NCBI GenBank assembly: GCA_014860445.1
Contig: JACZJT010000052.1
Coordinates: 1-64,000 of the forward strand
Length of the DNA: 64,000 nucleotides
Reading direction: 5' to 3'
Source of the DNA: Burkholderiales bacterium
GTDB lineage: Bacteria > Pseudomonadota > Gammaproteobacteria > Burkholderiales > SG8-39
Shown here in pieces: positions 41,578-57,136 of this stretch. The notes beneath the pieces were generated by a model. It was not told the origin of the DNA. It did no database searches and was given only the letters and a program-made list of their open reading frames with translations. The translations under genes were made by a program, and so were the position numbers. Numbering within the stretch: the stretch's first letter is position 1; every line of letters begins with the position of its first letter.

Positions 41578-41931
41578 TTATCGTTTGCGTTGCCCAAGCG
41601 AGGCGCGCTGCCGCGAAAACGATTCGGGCAGGGCGAGCGGGACTTTGCCGACGGGCGCTTCATAGGCGAGGCGCCAGCTGGGGTAGCGCTCGACTAGGCG
41701 TTCTATCTCTTCAAGCGCGATCGGCAGCTTGGCGTCTTTCAGGTCCTGTAGCACGTGCGAGAAGCGCGCCTCGACGCTGTCCACAACCGCATCGTGCGGC
41801 AGGCCGCCCGCTGACGCCGCTGGCGCGGCCAGCGTGAAAGCGGCCATCGCAAAGGCCAGCACCCATCCGCTGACTGCGATTGCGTCATCGAACGCCATAT
41901 TGACTGTCTTGCCGAAACCATACTTGGTCAC
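41578..41931 (-). CDS. Chimeric/remnant ORF (DUF302-like start joined to unrelated secreted protein fragment)
   Basis: MTKYGFGKTVNMAFDDAI (DUF302-like N-terminus) followed by SGWVLAFAMAAFTLAAPAASAGGLPHDAVVDSVEARFSHVLQDLKDAK. Confidence 0.4.
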   Translation of the reverse strand: MTKYGFGKTVNMAFDDAIAVSGWVLAFAMAAFTLAAPAASAGGLPHDAVVDSVEARFSHVLQDLKDAKLPIALEEIERLVERYPSWRLAYEAPVGKVPLALPESFSRQRASLGQRKR

Positions 41932-42056
41932 GCTGCTTCTCCGCTCGTTTATTGTTTTTCACTTCCGTTACAACGCATGCGCTGCTCACGCCGGCCGCTG
42001 CGATAGTCTCGATTTCTCTTCAAAAATCCCTCGGGATGCTTCGGGCGGGAACTTGT

Positions 42057-44279
42057 TTATCGCCGGCGCAACAGCCGCAACCCATTGAATACCACTATCA
42101 GACTTGCTCCCATGTCGGCGAAGACCGCCATCCACAGCGTCGCTGTGCCCGCCAACGCCAGGGCGAAGAATACCGCCTTGATGCCCAGCGCCAGCGAAAT
42201 GTTTTGCCATAGCACGCGCGAGGTGGCCCGGCTGAGCGCGATGAAAGCAGGCAACTTACGCAGGTCGTCGTCCATCAGCGCCACGTCGGCGGTCTCAATG
42301 GCGGTGTCGGTGCCCGCCGCACCCATGGCGAAGCCGATAGACGCCTTGGCGAGCGCCGGAGCGTCGTTAATGCCGTCGCCGACCATTCCGACCTGGCCGT
42401 AACGCCCTAGCAGTTGGTCGATGGCCGCCAGCTTGTCCTCGGGCAGCAGATTGCCGCGCGCGTCGTCGATACGCACTTTCGCGGCGATGGCGCTGGCAGT
42501 GGTCTGGTTGTCCCCGGTCAGCATCACAGAGACGACACCGAGCGCATGCAGTTCGCGAATCGCTTCGGCGCTGTGGGCGCGTAGCGTGTCGGCAACGCCG
42601 AAAACGCACAGCGGTTCAATCTCGCTGGTCAGCACCACGGCCGTCTTGCCTGCCTGCTCCAACTGCAGCAGCAGCTTCTCCAGCGCCGGGCCGCAGATGC
42701 CCAATTCTTCCACGAGGCGGTGATTGCCAACGTAGTACAAACTCCCCTCAATGACGGCTTTCGCCCCGCGGCCGGTGAGCGACTCGAACGATGCGCCTTC
42801 AAGCAGCCGGCGCTTCGTCTCTGCCGGTTCCGCGGGCGTCTGCCATGCCGCGACGATGGCTGCCGCGACCGGATGCTCGGAATGGGCGTCCACGCTGGCG
42901 GCGAGTTGCAGCAGATCGTCCGCCGGACGACCGCCAAGCGGCACGACATCGGTCACGACCGGCTTGCCATAGGTAAGCGTACCCGTTTTGTCCAGAGCGA
43001 CGACCTTGATGAGTCTGCCATTTTCGAGGTGCACACCCCCCTTGACCAGGATGCCGCGCCGCGCGGCCGCCGCCAGCCCGCTTACCACCGTGACAGGGGT
43101 GGAGATCACCAGCGCGCAGGGGCAGGCGATCACCAGCATCACCAGCGCCTTGTAGAACCAGTCCTGGAAATCGGCGCCGAAGAAAAGCGGTGGTACCAAA
43201 GCGACAAGCACAGCGAACACCACGACCGCGGGCGTGTAGTAACGGGCGAACTGATCGACAAAGCGCTGCGTCGGCGCGCGCTGTCCCTGTGCCTCCTGCA
43301 CCGCGTGGATAATGCGTGCCAAGGTGGTGTTGCCCTTGTTGGCCGTCACCTTGAACTCGAACGCGCCGCGCTCGTTCACCGTGCCGGCGAACACCGGATC
43401 GCCCGGCGCCTTTTCCACCGGCATGCTCTCGCCGGTGATGGGCGCCTGGTTCACCGAGCTTGCGCCTGCAGTCACCACGCCATCGAGCGGGATGCGCTCG
43501 CCCGGCTTCACACGCACGGTTTGGCCGACCTCAACCTCGGCTGCCGCGAGCTCGGTCCACTCGCCGTTGTCCATCCGCACCGTCGCAATTTGTGGCGCCA
43601 TCGCCATCAGACCGCGAATCGCATTCCTGGCCCGCTCCAGCGACAGCGTCTCGATCAGTTCGGCCAGTGCGAACAGGACGATTACCACCGCCGCTTCCGG
43701 CCACTCCCCGATGGCGATCGCGCCGATCATGGCGATGCTCATCAGAAAGTTGATATTGAGTGTAAAGGCCTTGAGCGCGACCCAGCCCTTTCTGAGGGTG
43801 CCCAGACCGCCGGTGGCAATCGAGAGCAAAGCGAGCGCGATGACAACCGGCGAGTTCTCCTGTGCGCCAGTCCACGCTAGGATTTCCGCAGTAAGGGCGG
43901 CGACGCCGGAGACGCCCATCAGTACCCAGGTCCTGCGGGATACGACCGGTGGCTCAACAGCCGCTTCCGCAACCGCTTGAGCGGTGGAACAGGTCTCGCC
44001 GGAGCAGGGCTGAGATCCAATCGGCATTGCCGGCACAGCCTCCATCCCCACGTCACGCAAGGCGCCGAGAATGGGCTGTTCGTCAGCCAGCTCATGGGTA
44101 ACCGTGAGCCGGCGCTCCATCAGGTTGAACGCAAGCTCTGCCACACCCGAAACCGAGCCCAGGCGCTTGCGGATGAGCGTCTCTTCGGTCGGGCAGTCCA
44201 TGTTGCGAATGACGAATACGGATTGCTTCACGATTTTGTCCTCACTACAGTGATTTTCTAAGAACAGCTTATTGAACAC
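42057..44279 (-). CDS. cadA: Cd/Zn/Pb-translocating P-type ATPase
   Basis: DKTGTLTYGKP, MLTGDN, CPCALVIS, MVGDGINDAPALAKA; next to CadR-like regulator. Confidence 0.95.
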   Translation of the reverse strand: MFNKLFLENHCSEDKIVKQSVFVIRNMDCPTEETLIRKRLGSVSGVAELAFNLMERRLTVTHELADEQPILGALRDVGMEAVPAMPIGSQPCSGETCSTAQAVAEAAVEPPVVSRRTWVLMGVSGVAALTAEILAWTGAQENSPVVIALALLSIATGGLGTLRKGWVALKAFTLNINFLMSIAMIGAIAIGEWPEAAVVIVLFALAELIETLSLERARNAIRGLMAMAPQIATVRMDNGEWTELAAAEVEVGQTVRVKPGERIPLDGVVTAGASSVNQAPITGESMPVEKAPGDPVFAGTVNERGAFEFKVTANKGNTTLARIIHAVQEAQGQRAPTQRFVDQFARYYTPAVVVFAVLVALVPPLFFGADFQDWFYKALVMLVIACPCALVISTPVTVVSGLAAAARRGILVKGGVHLENGRLIKVVALDKTGTLTYGKPVVTDVVPLGGRPADDLLQLAASVDAHSEHPVAAAIVAAWQTPAEPAETKRRLLEGASFESLTGRGAKAVIEGSLYYVGNHRLVEELGICGPALEKLLLQLEQAGKTAVVLTSEIEPLCVFGVADTLRAHSAEAIRELHALGVVSVMLTGDNQTTASAIAAKVRIDDARGNLLPEDKLAAIDQLLGRYGQVGMVGDGINDAPALAKASIGFAMGAAGTDTAIETADVALMDDDLRKLPAFIALSRATSRVLWQNISLALGIKAVFFALALAGTATLWMAVFADMGASLIVVFNGLRLLRRR

Positions 44280-47200
44280 CCCGTAGCAACTCCGGGGTCA
44301 AGCGGATAAAATACAAGGATGAAAGGAGCCGCCATGCGCATCGGAGAACTCGGCAAAGCCACCGGGGTGGACATCGAAACCATCCGCTACTATGAAAAGG
44401 CGGGGTTGCTGCCGCCGCCGGCCCGCATGCCCAATGGTTATCGCGCCTATAGACCTGTGCACCTGGAGCGGCTGGCCTTCATCCGGCACTGCCGCGCCCT
44501 CGATGTGCCACTCGCCGAAGTCAAGCGCCTGCTCGACTTTGTCGCACATCCCGAGGCGGACTGCGGTGACATCAACCAGCTGATCGACGAGCAACTCGGG
44601 CGGGTACGGGCGCGACTGAAGTCCATGCGGGCGCTGGAGAAGCAGCTTGCCGCGCTGCGTGCGCAATGCCAGGTCGGGAATTCCGCCGCCAACTGTGGCA
44701 TCCTGCACGAACTCGTAGCCGCCGCGAATGGCGAGGCCTGCGCGTGCCACGGCGCAGTCGCCAAACCAGGCTTTCGAAAAGGAAGCCTCTCCCGCTGATC
44801 CAGGAGTTGGCCCAGGCTACCGAGCTGTTTGTCCCCGCCGTTGTCGCGGAGATTGTCGACCGCTACCCACCATGGATGGTCCTCGGCCTGCGCAAACCCA
44901 ACCGGCTATTGATATCGACCGCGGCCCGCTTGCCGCCGGCGAGAATCGTGATTTAGCGTTCCCGGTGAGCGGCCTTTCAACCGGCGCCATGACTGGAATC
45001 AAGTATGACGCGGCGCAAATCCTCCGCAGTCGCGGCGGGCGTGTCTTTCGAAGAAAAAAGAAGCCGCGCACGCCCCTCGCGGTCGAACACGAACACAGCG
45101 GAGCTGTGTGTCACCTCGTAGTTCCCTCGAGCGTCGGGCTTGCCCAGCGCATACGCCACGCGGTAGCGGCGAGCCAAGGCTTCGAGCGCTGCCGCGTCGC
45201 CCCGCAGGCCAACGAACTGCGGTCCGAATGCCTGAACATACTCATGCATGACTGCAGTCGAATCGCGCGCTGGATCGACCGTTACCACGAGAACGCGCAC
45301 ATCGTCACGGCCACCGTCGGTTGCCTGAATCGTTCGCGCAAGCCGTGCGAGCGTCGTGGGGCACACGTCCGGGCAATGGGTGAAACCAAAAAACAACAAC
45401 GCCACTTTGCCACGGTAATCCTGTGCGCTCACGCTGCGTCCACGGTCGTCGGTAAGCGTAAATGCGAGATCCGGCACGAGCGAGGAAATGTCGTGCGTTT
45501 TCCAGGACTCCCCGCTGGTGCAGCCTGAGAGTACCCCATACGCGATCATCGCTGCGCCGGTGCATTTCCAGAATCGAAGCATTACTTTCCCCCGACATAA
45601 GAAGTCGAAGGCGCGGAAGTTCGTTCCATCTTGTTCCTGTCGGAACGTGCCCAACGTCCGATCAGTATTAATGCTGCGATAACATGCATCATCGCGGCCG
45701 GAATCCAGGTGATCAGGCCACCCAGCTGCTGATCTGTCAGCGGATCGATATCCCATACCCGAGCGCATACATTGTATACGTCGTACAAGTCCCGGTCCGC
45801 GAAGGTGATGTGAGCGCCGATGAGGATTTGCGGCACCAAGGTGCCGAGCACAAGGAATATCCGAACGCCGAAACCGAGCAGCGCGCCCTCCCGCCGGGTA
45901 CGCGAATCAAGCATGAGGAACCAAAATAACAGCCCGTCGATCAGCATGCTCCAATTCATCACCCAATACAGCGGTGCGCTCAGCATCGCATTGAAGTGGA
46001 TGCGCGAGGTCAGCCAGAACCAGATGAGACCGACAAAGAGCAGCGGCGCGACGATGGCGTTCTGAAAAAGCTGGTAAGTAAAGCGCGTTACTGGCAGACG
46101 CCAGAAGCGCTCAAACACCTTCGTCCTGACTCGCGCCGGCAACCCATCCGCCAAAATGGCGTGCGGCTGGGACAATGCGATCAGGAACGGTCCGAGGTGG
46201 TGCAGGACGAGGTGCTGCAACCGGTGGATAAAGAACATATGCTGAGACAGGTAATCGAAGCGCGTTTGCATCACGAAATACACAAGCAGCAGTCCGGTGA
46301 TGAATGCGATGCGGCGACTGAGCGATGGTCGTTCCGCCATTCGCGCATGCCGCAACCCGCGCCAGTAGAGAGCGAGTGCGCCAATACACAATAGGAGCAC
46401 CGTGGGCGAGAATTCCCATGGCGCGAGAAATGCGACTGCGGTAAGCAGGCCTTCCATCAATGCGCGCGGCGATTCCAGGGCGGGACCTCGGCTATGACGC
46501 CGATCCCGTGACGGGCGGAGTGCGCTTTTTCCGTCGGCTCAGGATAATCCGGTCGGCATCAATATCGAGCGTGCCGTCGGCTTGCAGCCGCCGTAGTGTG
46601 CGATACAGGGCCTCGTGGGTCAGGCCTAGCTCGGCCGCCCATGCCTTACGCGATTCGCTCAACGTAACAATTCCGTCAGCCCCTTCCGACTCGATGTAAT
46701 GAATGATCCGTTGCTCCGCACTCTTGAGACCCAATCGCTCGCATCGGGCGCGCGACTTCAGCAATTCGTGGGCGAGATGGACCAACCACGCATTGCGAAA
46801 CACCACGTCCGTGGCAAGCGCCGCGCGAAAAGCTTGAGCGGGAAAACGCAAGACCGCGCCGGGCCTGGCGACCACCGCGTCGCAGTGATACACCTTCGTA
46901 TTGAAGCTTGCTTCGGCAAAAAAGCCCCCACGCGAGCGTTGCATGACAATGTCCATCCCGTTCCGGGTGCGGCGAACCAGCCGAATTTCACCGGCAACGA
47001 CGTAGAAAATATCCCGCAACCGATCCCCGAGTCGAAACAACATCTCGCCGGTTTCGGTGTCCCGGCGCGCCGCAAGCTCTCGCAACTTGGGCGGAATGAC
47101 CGCCAAAGCCGGTTGCGATTCGATCAGCGCTTCCCAGTCCATGTCACACGGTGTGTCGACGTTGGTATGATCGCGATCATATCACCATGGAACTGCAAAG

Positions 47201-50200
47201 ACGTAATATGAATGCAACTGCGATACTGCGATTCAGGTCGTGTGCCTGGGCGTGGTGTATGAAGCGAACGGGTAGTCACGTTAATTTTAGCTGGGTAGAC
47301 CACGCGTCGTTTTGATCGAGTAGCAGCGCCACGACAAGGCGTATAAATGCGCCACTATTGGAGAAGATACCGATGAAGTTGGAACAAAGTCTTACCTCGC
47401 CGTCGATGCGCTCAAGCGCATTGGCAGCCAATCCCAACGGGGGAAACGTTAAGAAGAAAAAGGGGATCATGCGGTCGGAGGGGATCACCTCATTCGGCGC
47501 GGTCTTTCTAGCCTTTCTCGCGACCCAGCATCATAACTTGCACATGCTCCTGATCGCTGTCGGGATCGGTGGTGCCGGCATGGGCTTCATGACCATGTTT
47601 CCCTTGGTTCGGCAGATCATGTTGCTCATGTCCCTGGCGATGGTCGGCCTGATGGTCTACCGGGCGCGCGACTCAAGGCGGCCGACCTCGATGCGCATTC
47701 TGAATGGCGTGTCCGTCCTTGTGACTCTCGGCCTCATGGGTTGGACCGTATCTCAGTTCGGATTATAGAGAGGCAATGTCATGGAGGCGTCCTACCAGAA
47801 AGACCTGAGTCACCTCACATGGGATGAAGTGTTTGCCCGCCAACTCCTGCGCGCCAGCCTGGTCGAGGGCTGGATGGAAGCTTTGCATCTTCAGCTCGGC
47901 GCCTGCGTGCTGGACATCGGTGCCGGGCCAGGCTATGTGAGTCTTGTGCTTGCGGACCGAGTAGGCCCTGACGGGCTCGTCTACGCTGTGGATCGATCAG
48001 CTGACGCCCTGGCCTATCTGGCGCGCCTGCAGCACGAGCGTCGAGTTTCGCAGATCAAGCGGATTGTCGCAGACGCGACAACGCTGGATTCTGACGAGCT
48101 CCGTCCCGATTCCGCTTTGGTCGCCATGGTCCTGCATCACGCCGATGACCCTATGGGCATTCTGACCAACGTGGCCCGCCTGCTGCCAACGGGTGCGCCA
48201 GCTGTCGTCGGGGAGTTTCATCCAGAGGGCCCGTGCGAGAAAGGGCCGCCGCGGGCCGAACGGGTCTCGCCGGAACAAGTTCAGGCGTGGAGCGTAGCTG
48301 CAGGATTCGCTGTCCTTGCCTATTGCCGGCAGACGCAAGAACATTTTATGTTTACCCTTCAGCGGTGCTGATGAACGTCTACGCCTGAATGCCTGATCAC
48401 TACGATTCAAGAATTCATGGAATCGACCAGTCGATGAACTCAACTCTGCCGATCGAGCAAACCGTTCACACCTTCGGACAATGCCGCCGCCGCGGCTTCG
48501 ATCTCCTCCGGCGTCGTCATCCATCCGACCGACAGCCTGACTGCGCCCACCGCCCGACTCGCGTCGCAACCCATCGCGGCCAGCACGCCGCTCACCGCGT
48601 CGGCTTCGGAGTGACACGCCGAGCCGACCGATGCGGCGACCCGGCCGTCGACGCGGGACAGCAGCTCGCGCCCGGAGATACCCGGAAAGGACACGTTCAG
48701 GGTCGTGGGCAGACGATTGGTCGAATGACCGTTGAGCATCAGACCGGGGACACCCGCCATTAGTCGCTGATGCAGTTTGTCCCGAAGCGAGCGCAGTTTT
48801 TCGGTCGCCGCCGGCAGCCGTTCGCGCGCCAGCCTTGCCGCAGCGCCCAGGCCGACCATCTGCGGCACGTTCTCCGTTCCTGGGCGCAGCCCATGCTCCT
48901 GCCCGGCGCCGAACTGGATCGGCGCGATCGGTGTTCCCGCCCGCACGTAAAGGGCACCTACTCCTTTCGGCGCATAGAACTTGTGGCCCGCCAAAGTCAG
49001 AAGATCGACGCCCAGTACATCGACGTTCAACGGAATCTTGCCAGCGGATTGAGCGGCATCGGTATGCAACAAGATGCCGCGCGTCTTCGTGATCGCCGCA
49101 ATCTCCGCTACAGGCTGGATCGTGCCCACCTCGTTGTTGGCGTGCATGATGGAGACGAGCGCCGTATTCGGCCGCAGCGCAGCGGCGACATCGGCGGGAT
49201 CGACTCGGCCATACGCGTCGACGGGGATCACGCTCAAATCCCATCCTTCGCTTTGCAAATGCAGGGCCGGCTCGATCACCGCCGGATGTTCCACTGCACT
49301 CACGACGAGATGCCTCTTATCGCCGCGTAGCGCGTGGGCGACACCAAGCAGCGCCAGATTGTTGGCTTCGGTGGCGCTGCCGGTAAACACAATCTCGTCC
49401 GCCGCGGCGCCCAAAAGATCGGCGACCGATTCGCGTGCTTCGCGAACTGCCTGCGCAGCTTTTCTGCCATTGTGATGAGACGAAGACGGATTTCCAAAGC
49501 CCTCCCTCAGGTAAGGCAGCATGGCCTCCAGCACTTCGGGCGCGACCGGCGTGGTGGCGTTGTAGTCGAGGTAAACCGGGTCGTTCATTGCGGCGCCTAC
49601 GCGATGCGGGCAATCAGATTATCAGGTTTTACCAAATCGATGGGGAGTCCGTTATTGCAATCTTTGAACATGCGGCGTTTCCTTAAGTTATGCTTGGTTC
49701 GTGTGGTTTTGGGCCAACAATGGTTGCGCGTTACTCCGGCAATGGAAGCGGGGATTGCGGGCCACGCTTGAATGCTGGAAGAAATTGCAGGATTGGCAAA
49801 TTAAATGGACGCGCTAACCGCATTCGGACTATTTGCAGTTACGGCAATGATGGTCTGCTACGCCATGGAGCAAAAAAGCCGATGGTTTGTTCTCGGCTTC
49901 GCTATGGCTTGCGGATTGGGGTCGATCTATGGGTTTCTACAGGGTGCTTGGCCCTTCGGGGTGGTCGAAGCGGTTTGGATGGTGGTCGCTTTCCGCCGTT
50001 GGGTCATTTACAAATCAAACTGAGACACTACCTAATGATCACTGAGGAGTACATTCCAATCCAAGTATGAGTTGTAGTGGGTCAGGTTTTGATGTTTCCC
50101 CAGTGCAGGGTTATGCACGGGGCCGCAGCCCGCCCCTTTGAGGCGGGAGGCGAACGGCCCAGTATCCAAAGCCCCGGCGTTTGTGTACAATCCGCCGACC

Positions 50201-53200
50201 ATGCGCCGCGCCCAGCGATCCATCGCCCATCTCCTGGTTGCCATCCTGCTCCTGACGGTGCTGTCGCCTTCGTTCGCCTGGGAGGCGACGGCGGGCCAGT
50301 CTGCGGGCGGGCATGAGATCGTGGCGCCGGCCGGAGGTGGCGACGCGCATGAGCAAGACAGTCACGCGGGCAGTCATCACGGCGACGAAGACTCGCACCA
50401 TCATCACGACTGCGTCGGTCATGCGTTCGGCCACCTGCCTGGGTTTGTTGGCGAAGCATTCCCCTTTGCCATGCCCGACCCCGACCGCGGCGGCTTCGCC
50501 GAGTCGCCGGCGGGCTTTTCTTCTCCCTTCCCCGATCGGTTAGACCGCCCCCCGCTTGCTCCCAACCTAGCGTAACACCAATCCGAATCTCGCCGGCTGC
50601 GTGGCGTTTGTGCGCCCGCCCGGCACGCTAGTAAAGGAGTCATGCATGACAATGGGACACGTTCCCGCTGCGTCCGCCGCGCCTGTGCGCCGGCGGACGC
50701 ACGCGATTTTCATCATTTGTACGCTGTTCGTCCCGACCTGGCCGCAGGCGGCGTCGGCGCAGAATACATCCCCACTGCTCGTCCAACCACGCTTACGCAT
50801 CTCGCAAGCGTCGGACCTTGCCGGCCCTCATGCGCCACCGCGGCCGAAACAGGAGACCGCAACATCGGCGGTGCATGAACCCGCGGAACTGACGCTGAGT
50901 GATGCGTTGTCTTTGGCATTGCAGCGCAACCCAGAATTGGCGGCGTTCGGAAAAGAGCGCTCCGCTACGGAAGCCGCGCTCCTGCAGGCCAGCGCACTGC
51001 CCAATCCGGTGTTGGATATCGCCGGGGATAATCTGCGCAACTTGCGCAAGGCGGAAGCCGGCGACCGTACCACCACGATCCAGATCGGCCAGTTGATCGA
51101 ACTGGGTGGTAAGCGCACGGCACGGATGCGCGCGGCGGAGGCCGGCCGCGACCTCGCCAACTGGGACTACGAAGCCAAGCGCATCGAAATCCTGTCATTG
51201 GTGGCGCAACGCTTTTTCGACGTTTTGGCCGCGCAGCAGCGAAAGGGACTCGCGGACGAGGCGCTTCTGCTAGCCCGGCAGGTGAGTGATGCCGCGGCCA
51301 GGCGCGTACAGGCCGGCAAGGTATCGCCGGTCGAGGAGACCAAGGCGCGGCTTGCCCAAGCGGCCGCCGAGATCGAACTGGAGCAGGCCAGGCGGGAAGG
51401 CAATGCTCTGCGCAAGGCGCTCGGAGTCTTATGGGCCAACCCCAATCCGAGTTTCGAAAAAGCCGTCGGTGACCTGGAAACGACCACGGCATTGCCGCCC
51501 TACGAACAGCTTGCGCAGCGGGTGCGCGACAACCCGGAACTCGCGCGATGGTCGAGCGAAATTGCGCGCCGCCAGGCGAGTGTCGACTCGGAAAAGGCCA
51601 AGACTGTGCCGGACGTGACGCTCACCGCGGGCGTCACGCGCTTCAGCCAGTTCGATGACCGCGCCTATATTGTTGGCATTTCCGTGCCCTTGCCGCTATT
51701 CAACCGTAATCGGGGCGGCATCCTGGAAGCCAGCCATCGCCTCGACAAAGCAAGCGATGAGTCGCGCGTGGCGGAAGGCCGCGTGCTGACGGAACTGGCG
51801 CGGACCTATGAGCGTCTCGCGGCCATCGACCATGAAATCGGGACTCTGCGCACGACACTGCTGCCCGGCGCACAAAGCGCATTCGACGCGGCCGCCAAGG
51901 GATACCAACTTGGTAAGTTCGGCTTCCTCGACGTGCTGGATGCGCAGCGCACGCTGTTCCAGATACGCACCCAAAACTTGCGCGCGCTCGCCGACTATCA
52001 GCGCGGCGTGAGCGAAATCGAACGTCTGGTGGGCGGCCCGCTGGAAGCGTCGCTGCAAACCATGAACCGGCAATGAATAAGGAGTTCCAGATGAAGAACA
52101 GAAGTATTTTTGTCACCGCTGGCATCGTGGCGATTGGGGTCGCGCTGGGGCTGCTCATCCTGATCGGAGGGAAGCCATCCATGACAACCGAAGATCATGG
52201 CGGAAAAAAAACGAAACAAGTAGAAGGTAAGAAAACCGAGAAGGGCGGCACCGAAGAGGCGGCGGCGAAAGGCGCGCACGGCGGCCGCCTGTTCTCGCAG
52301 GGCGATTTCGCGCTGGAGCTCACCATCTTCGAACAGGGCGTGCCGCCCGAGTTTCGGGTTTATGCCTTGGAGAAGGGCAAGCCCGTCGACCCGGCGGAAG
52401 TGAAGCTGCAAATCCAGCTCGAACGCCTGGGTGCGCTCCCCGAGATGGTCAGTTTCCGCAAGGAGAACGACTTCCTGCGGGGTGATCGAGTCATCGTCGA
52501 GCCGCACTCCTTCAGGGTGTCAATCAATGCGGAGCGCCAAGATCAAGCGTACCAGTGGACCTACGAGCAGTCGGAGGGGCGCGTTCGCATGGACGAGGCG
52601 ACGGCAAAAGGTGCTGGCATCGAGCTCCTCACCGCCGGTCCGGCGAAAATCCGCTCCACCCTGCAGTTGCAGGGTGAAATCCAGTTCAACCAGGACCGCC
52701 TTGCCCACGTGGTGCCTAGGCTCGCAGGGATCGTAGTCAAATCGGCAAAGAATCTCGGTGACCCGGTGAAGAAGGGCGATCTGCTCGCGGTGCTGGAAAG
52801 TCCAGCGCTCGCCGATCTCAAAAGCGAGCACCTTTCCACCCAGACACGGCTCGAGTTGGCGCGCGAGACCTTCGATCGGGAAAAGCGCCTGTGGGAGGAA
52901 AAAATCTCCGCCCGGCAGGATTACCTCGCGAGTCGCCAGGCACTTGCCGAGGCGGAGATCGCCCATCGCAACGTGGAGCAGAAACTGCTCGCGTTGGGGC
53001 TCACCCACGCGGCAGTGATGCGCCCCGATAGTGGTGGCAGTAATGGCTTGACGCGCTACGAGATCCGCGCGCCCATCAACGGCGTGGTCACGGAGAAGCA
53101 CATGGCGATCGGCGAGGCGGTGAAGGAGGACGCGAGCGTCGTCACCATCGCCGACTTGTCCACCGTGTGGGCAGAGATCACGATCTATCCCAAGGACTTG

Positions 53201-53971
53201 GGTAGCGTCAAACTTGGCCAGAAGGTCACAGTGCGCGCCAGCGCCTTGAACGCCGAGGCGGAAGGCCAGGTGTCCTATGTGGGATCGCTGATCGGCGAGC
53301 AGACGCGATCGGCCAAGGCGCGCGTCACCCTGCCGAATCCGGAGCGAAGCTGGCGGCCCGGCCTGTTCGTCACCGTGGACCTGGTGCAGGACGAAACCGA
53401 AGTGCCGGTGGCCGTATCCGTAGATGCGATCCAGACTTACCGCGACTCGAAAATTGTGTTCGCTCGCTTCGGTGCGTTTTTCGAAGCGCGGCCGGTGAAA
53501 CTGGGTCGCAGCGACGGAAAATGGGTCGAGGTGGTGAGCGGCCTCGCGCCGGGCACGCCCTATGCCGCGACGAATAGCTTCGTTCTGAAGGCCGACCTGG
53601 GTAAAACCGGCGCCAGCCACGACCATTGAGGAGACTGACATGAAACAGATCACTGCCATCATCCAGCCGCACATGCTTGGCAAAGTGGAGCACGCGCTGC
53701 ACGCGTTGCCGCATTTCCCCGGCTACACCCTGCTGCGCGCCAAAGGTCATGGCCGCGGGCGCGCCGACGGACACGCTTACCACCCGACGGAGTGGGACAT
53801 GGATGCGCACAACAAGGTGGCCCTGTTCATCCTTTGTTCCGATGAATTCGCGTCGCTGATTGTCGAGGCCATCCGGCAAAACGCCCATACCGGGCTGCCG
53901 GGCGACGGCGTTATCGCCGTGTGCGAGGCGACTGAATTGCTGCGCATCGGCTCCGGCGAGCGCGGCAATGA

Positions 53972-57136
<3,165 letters not shown>
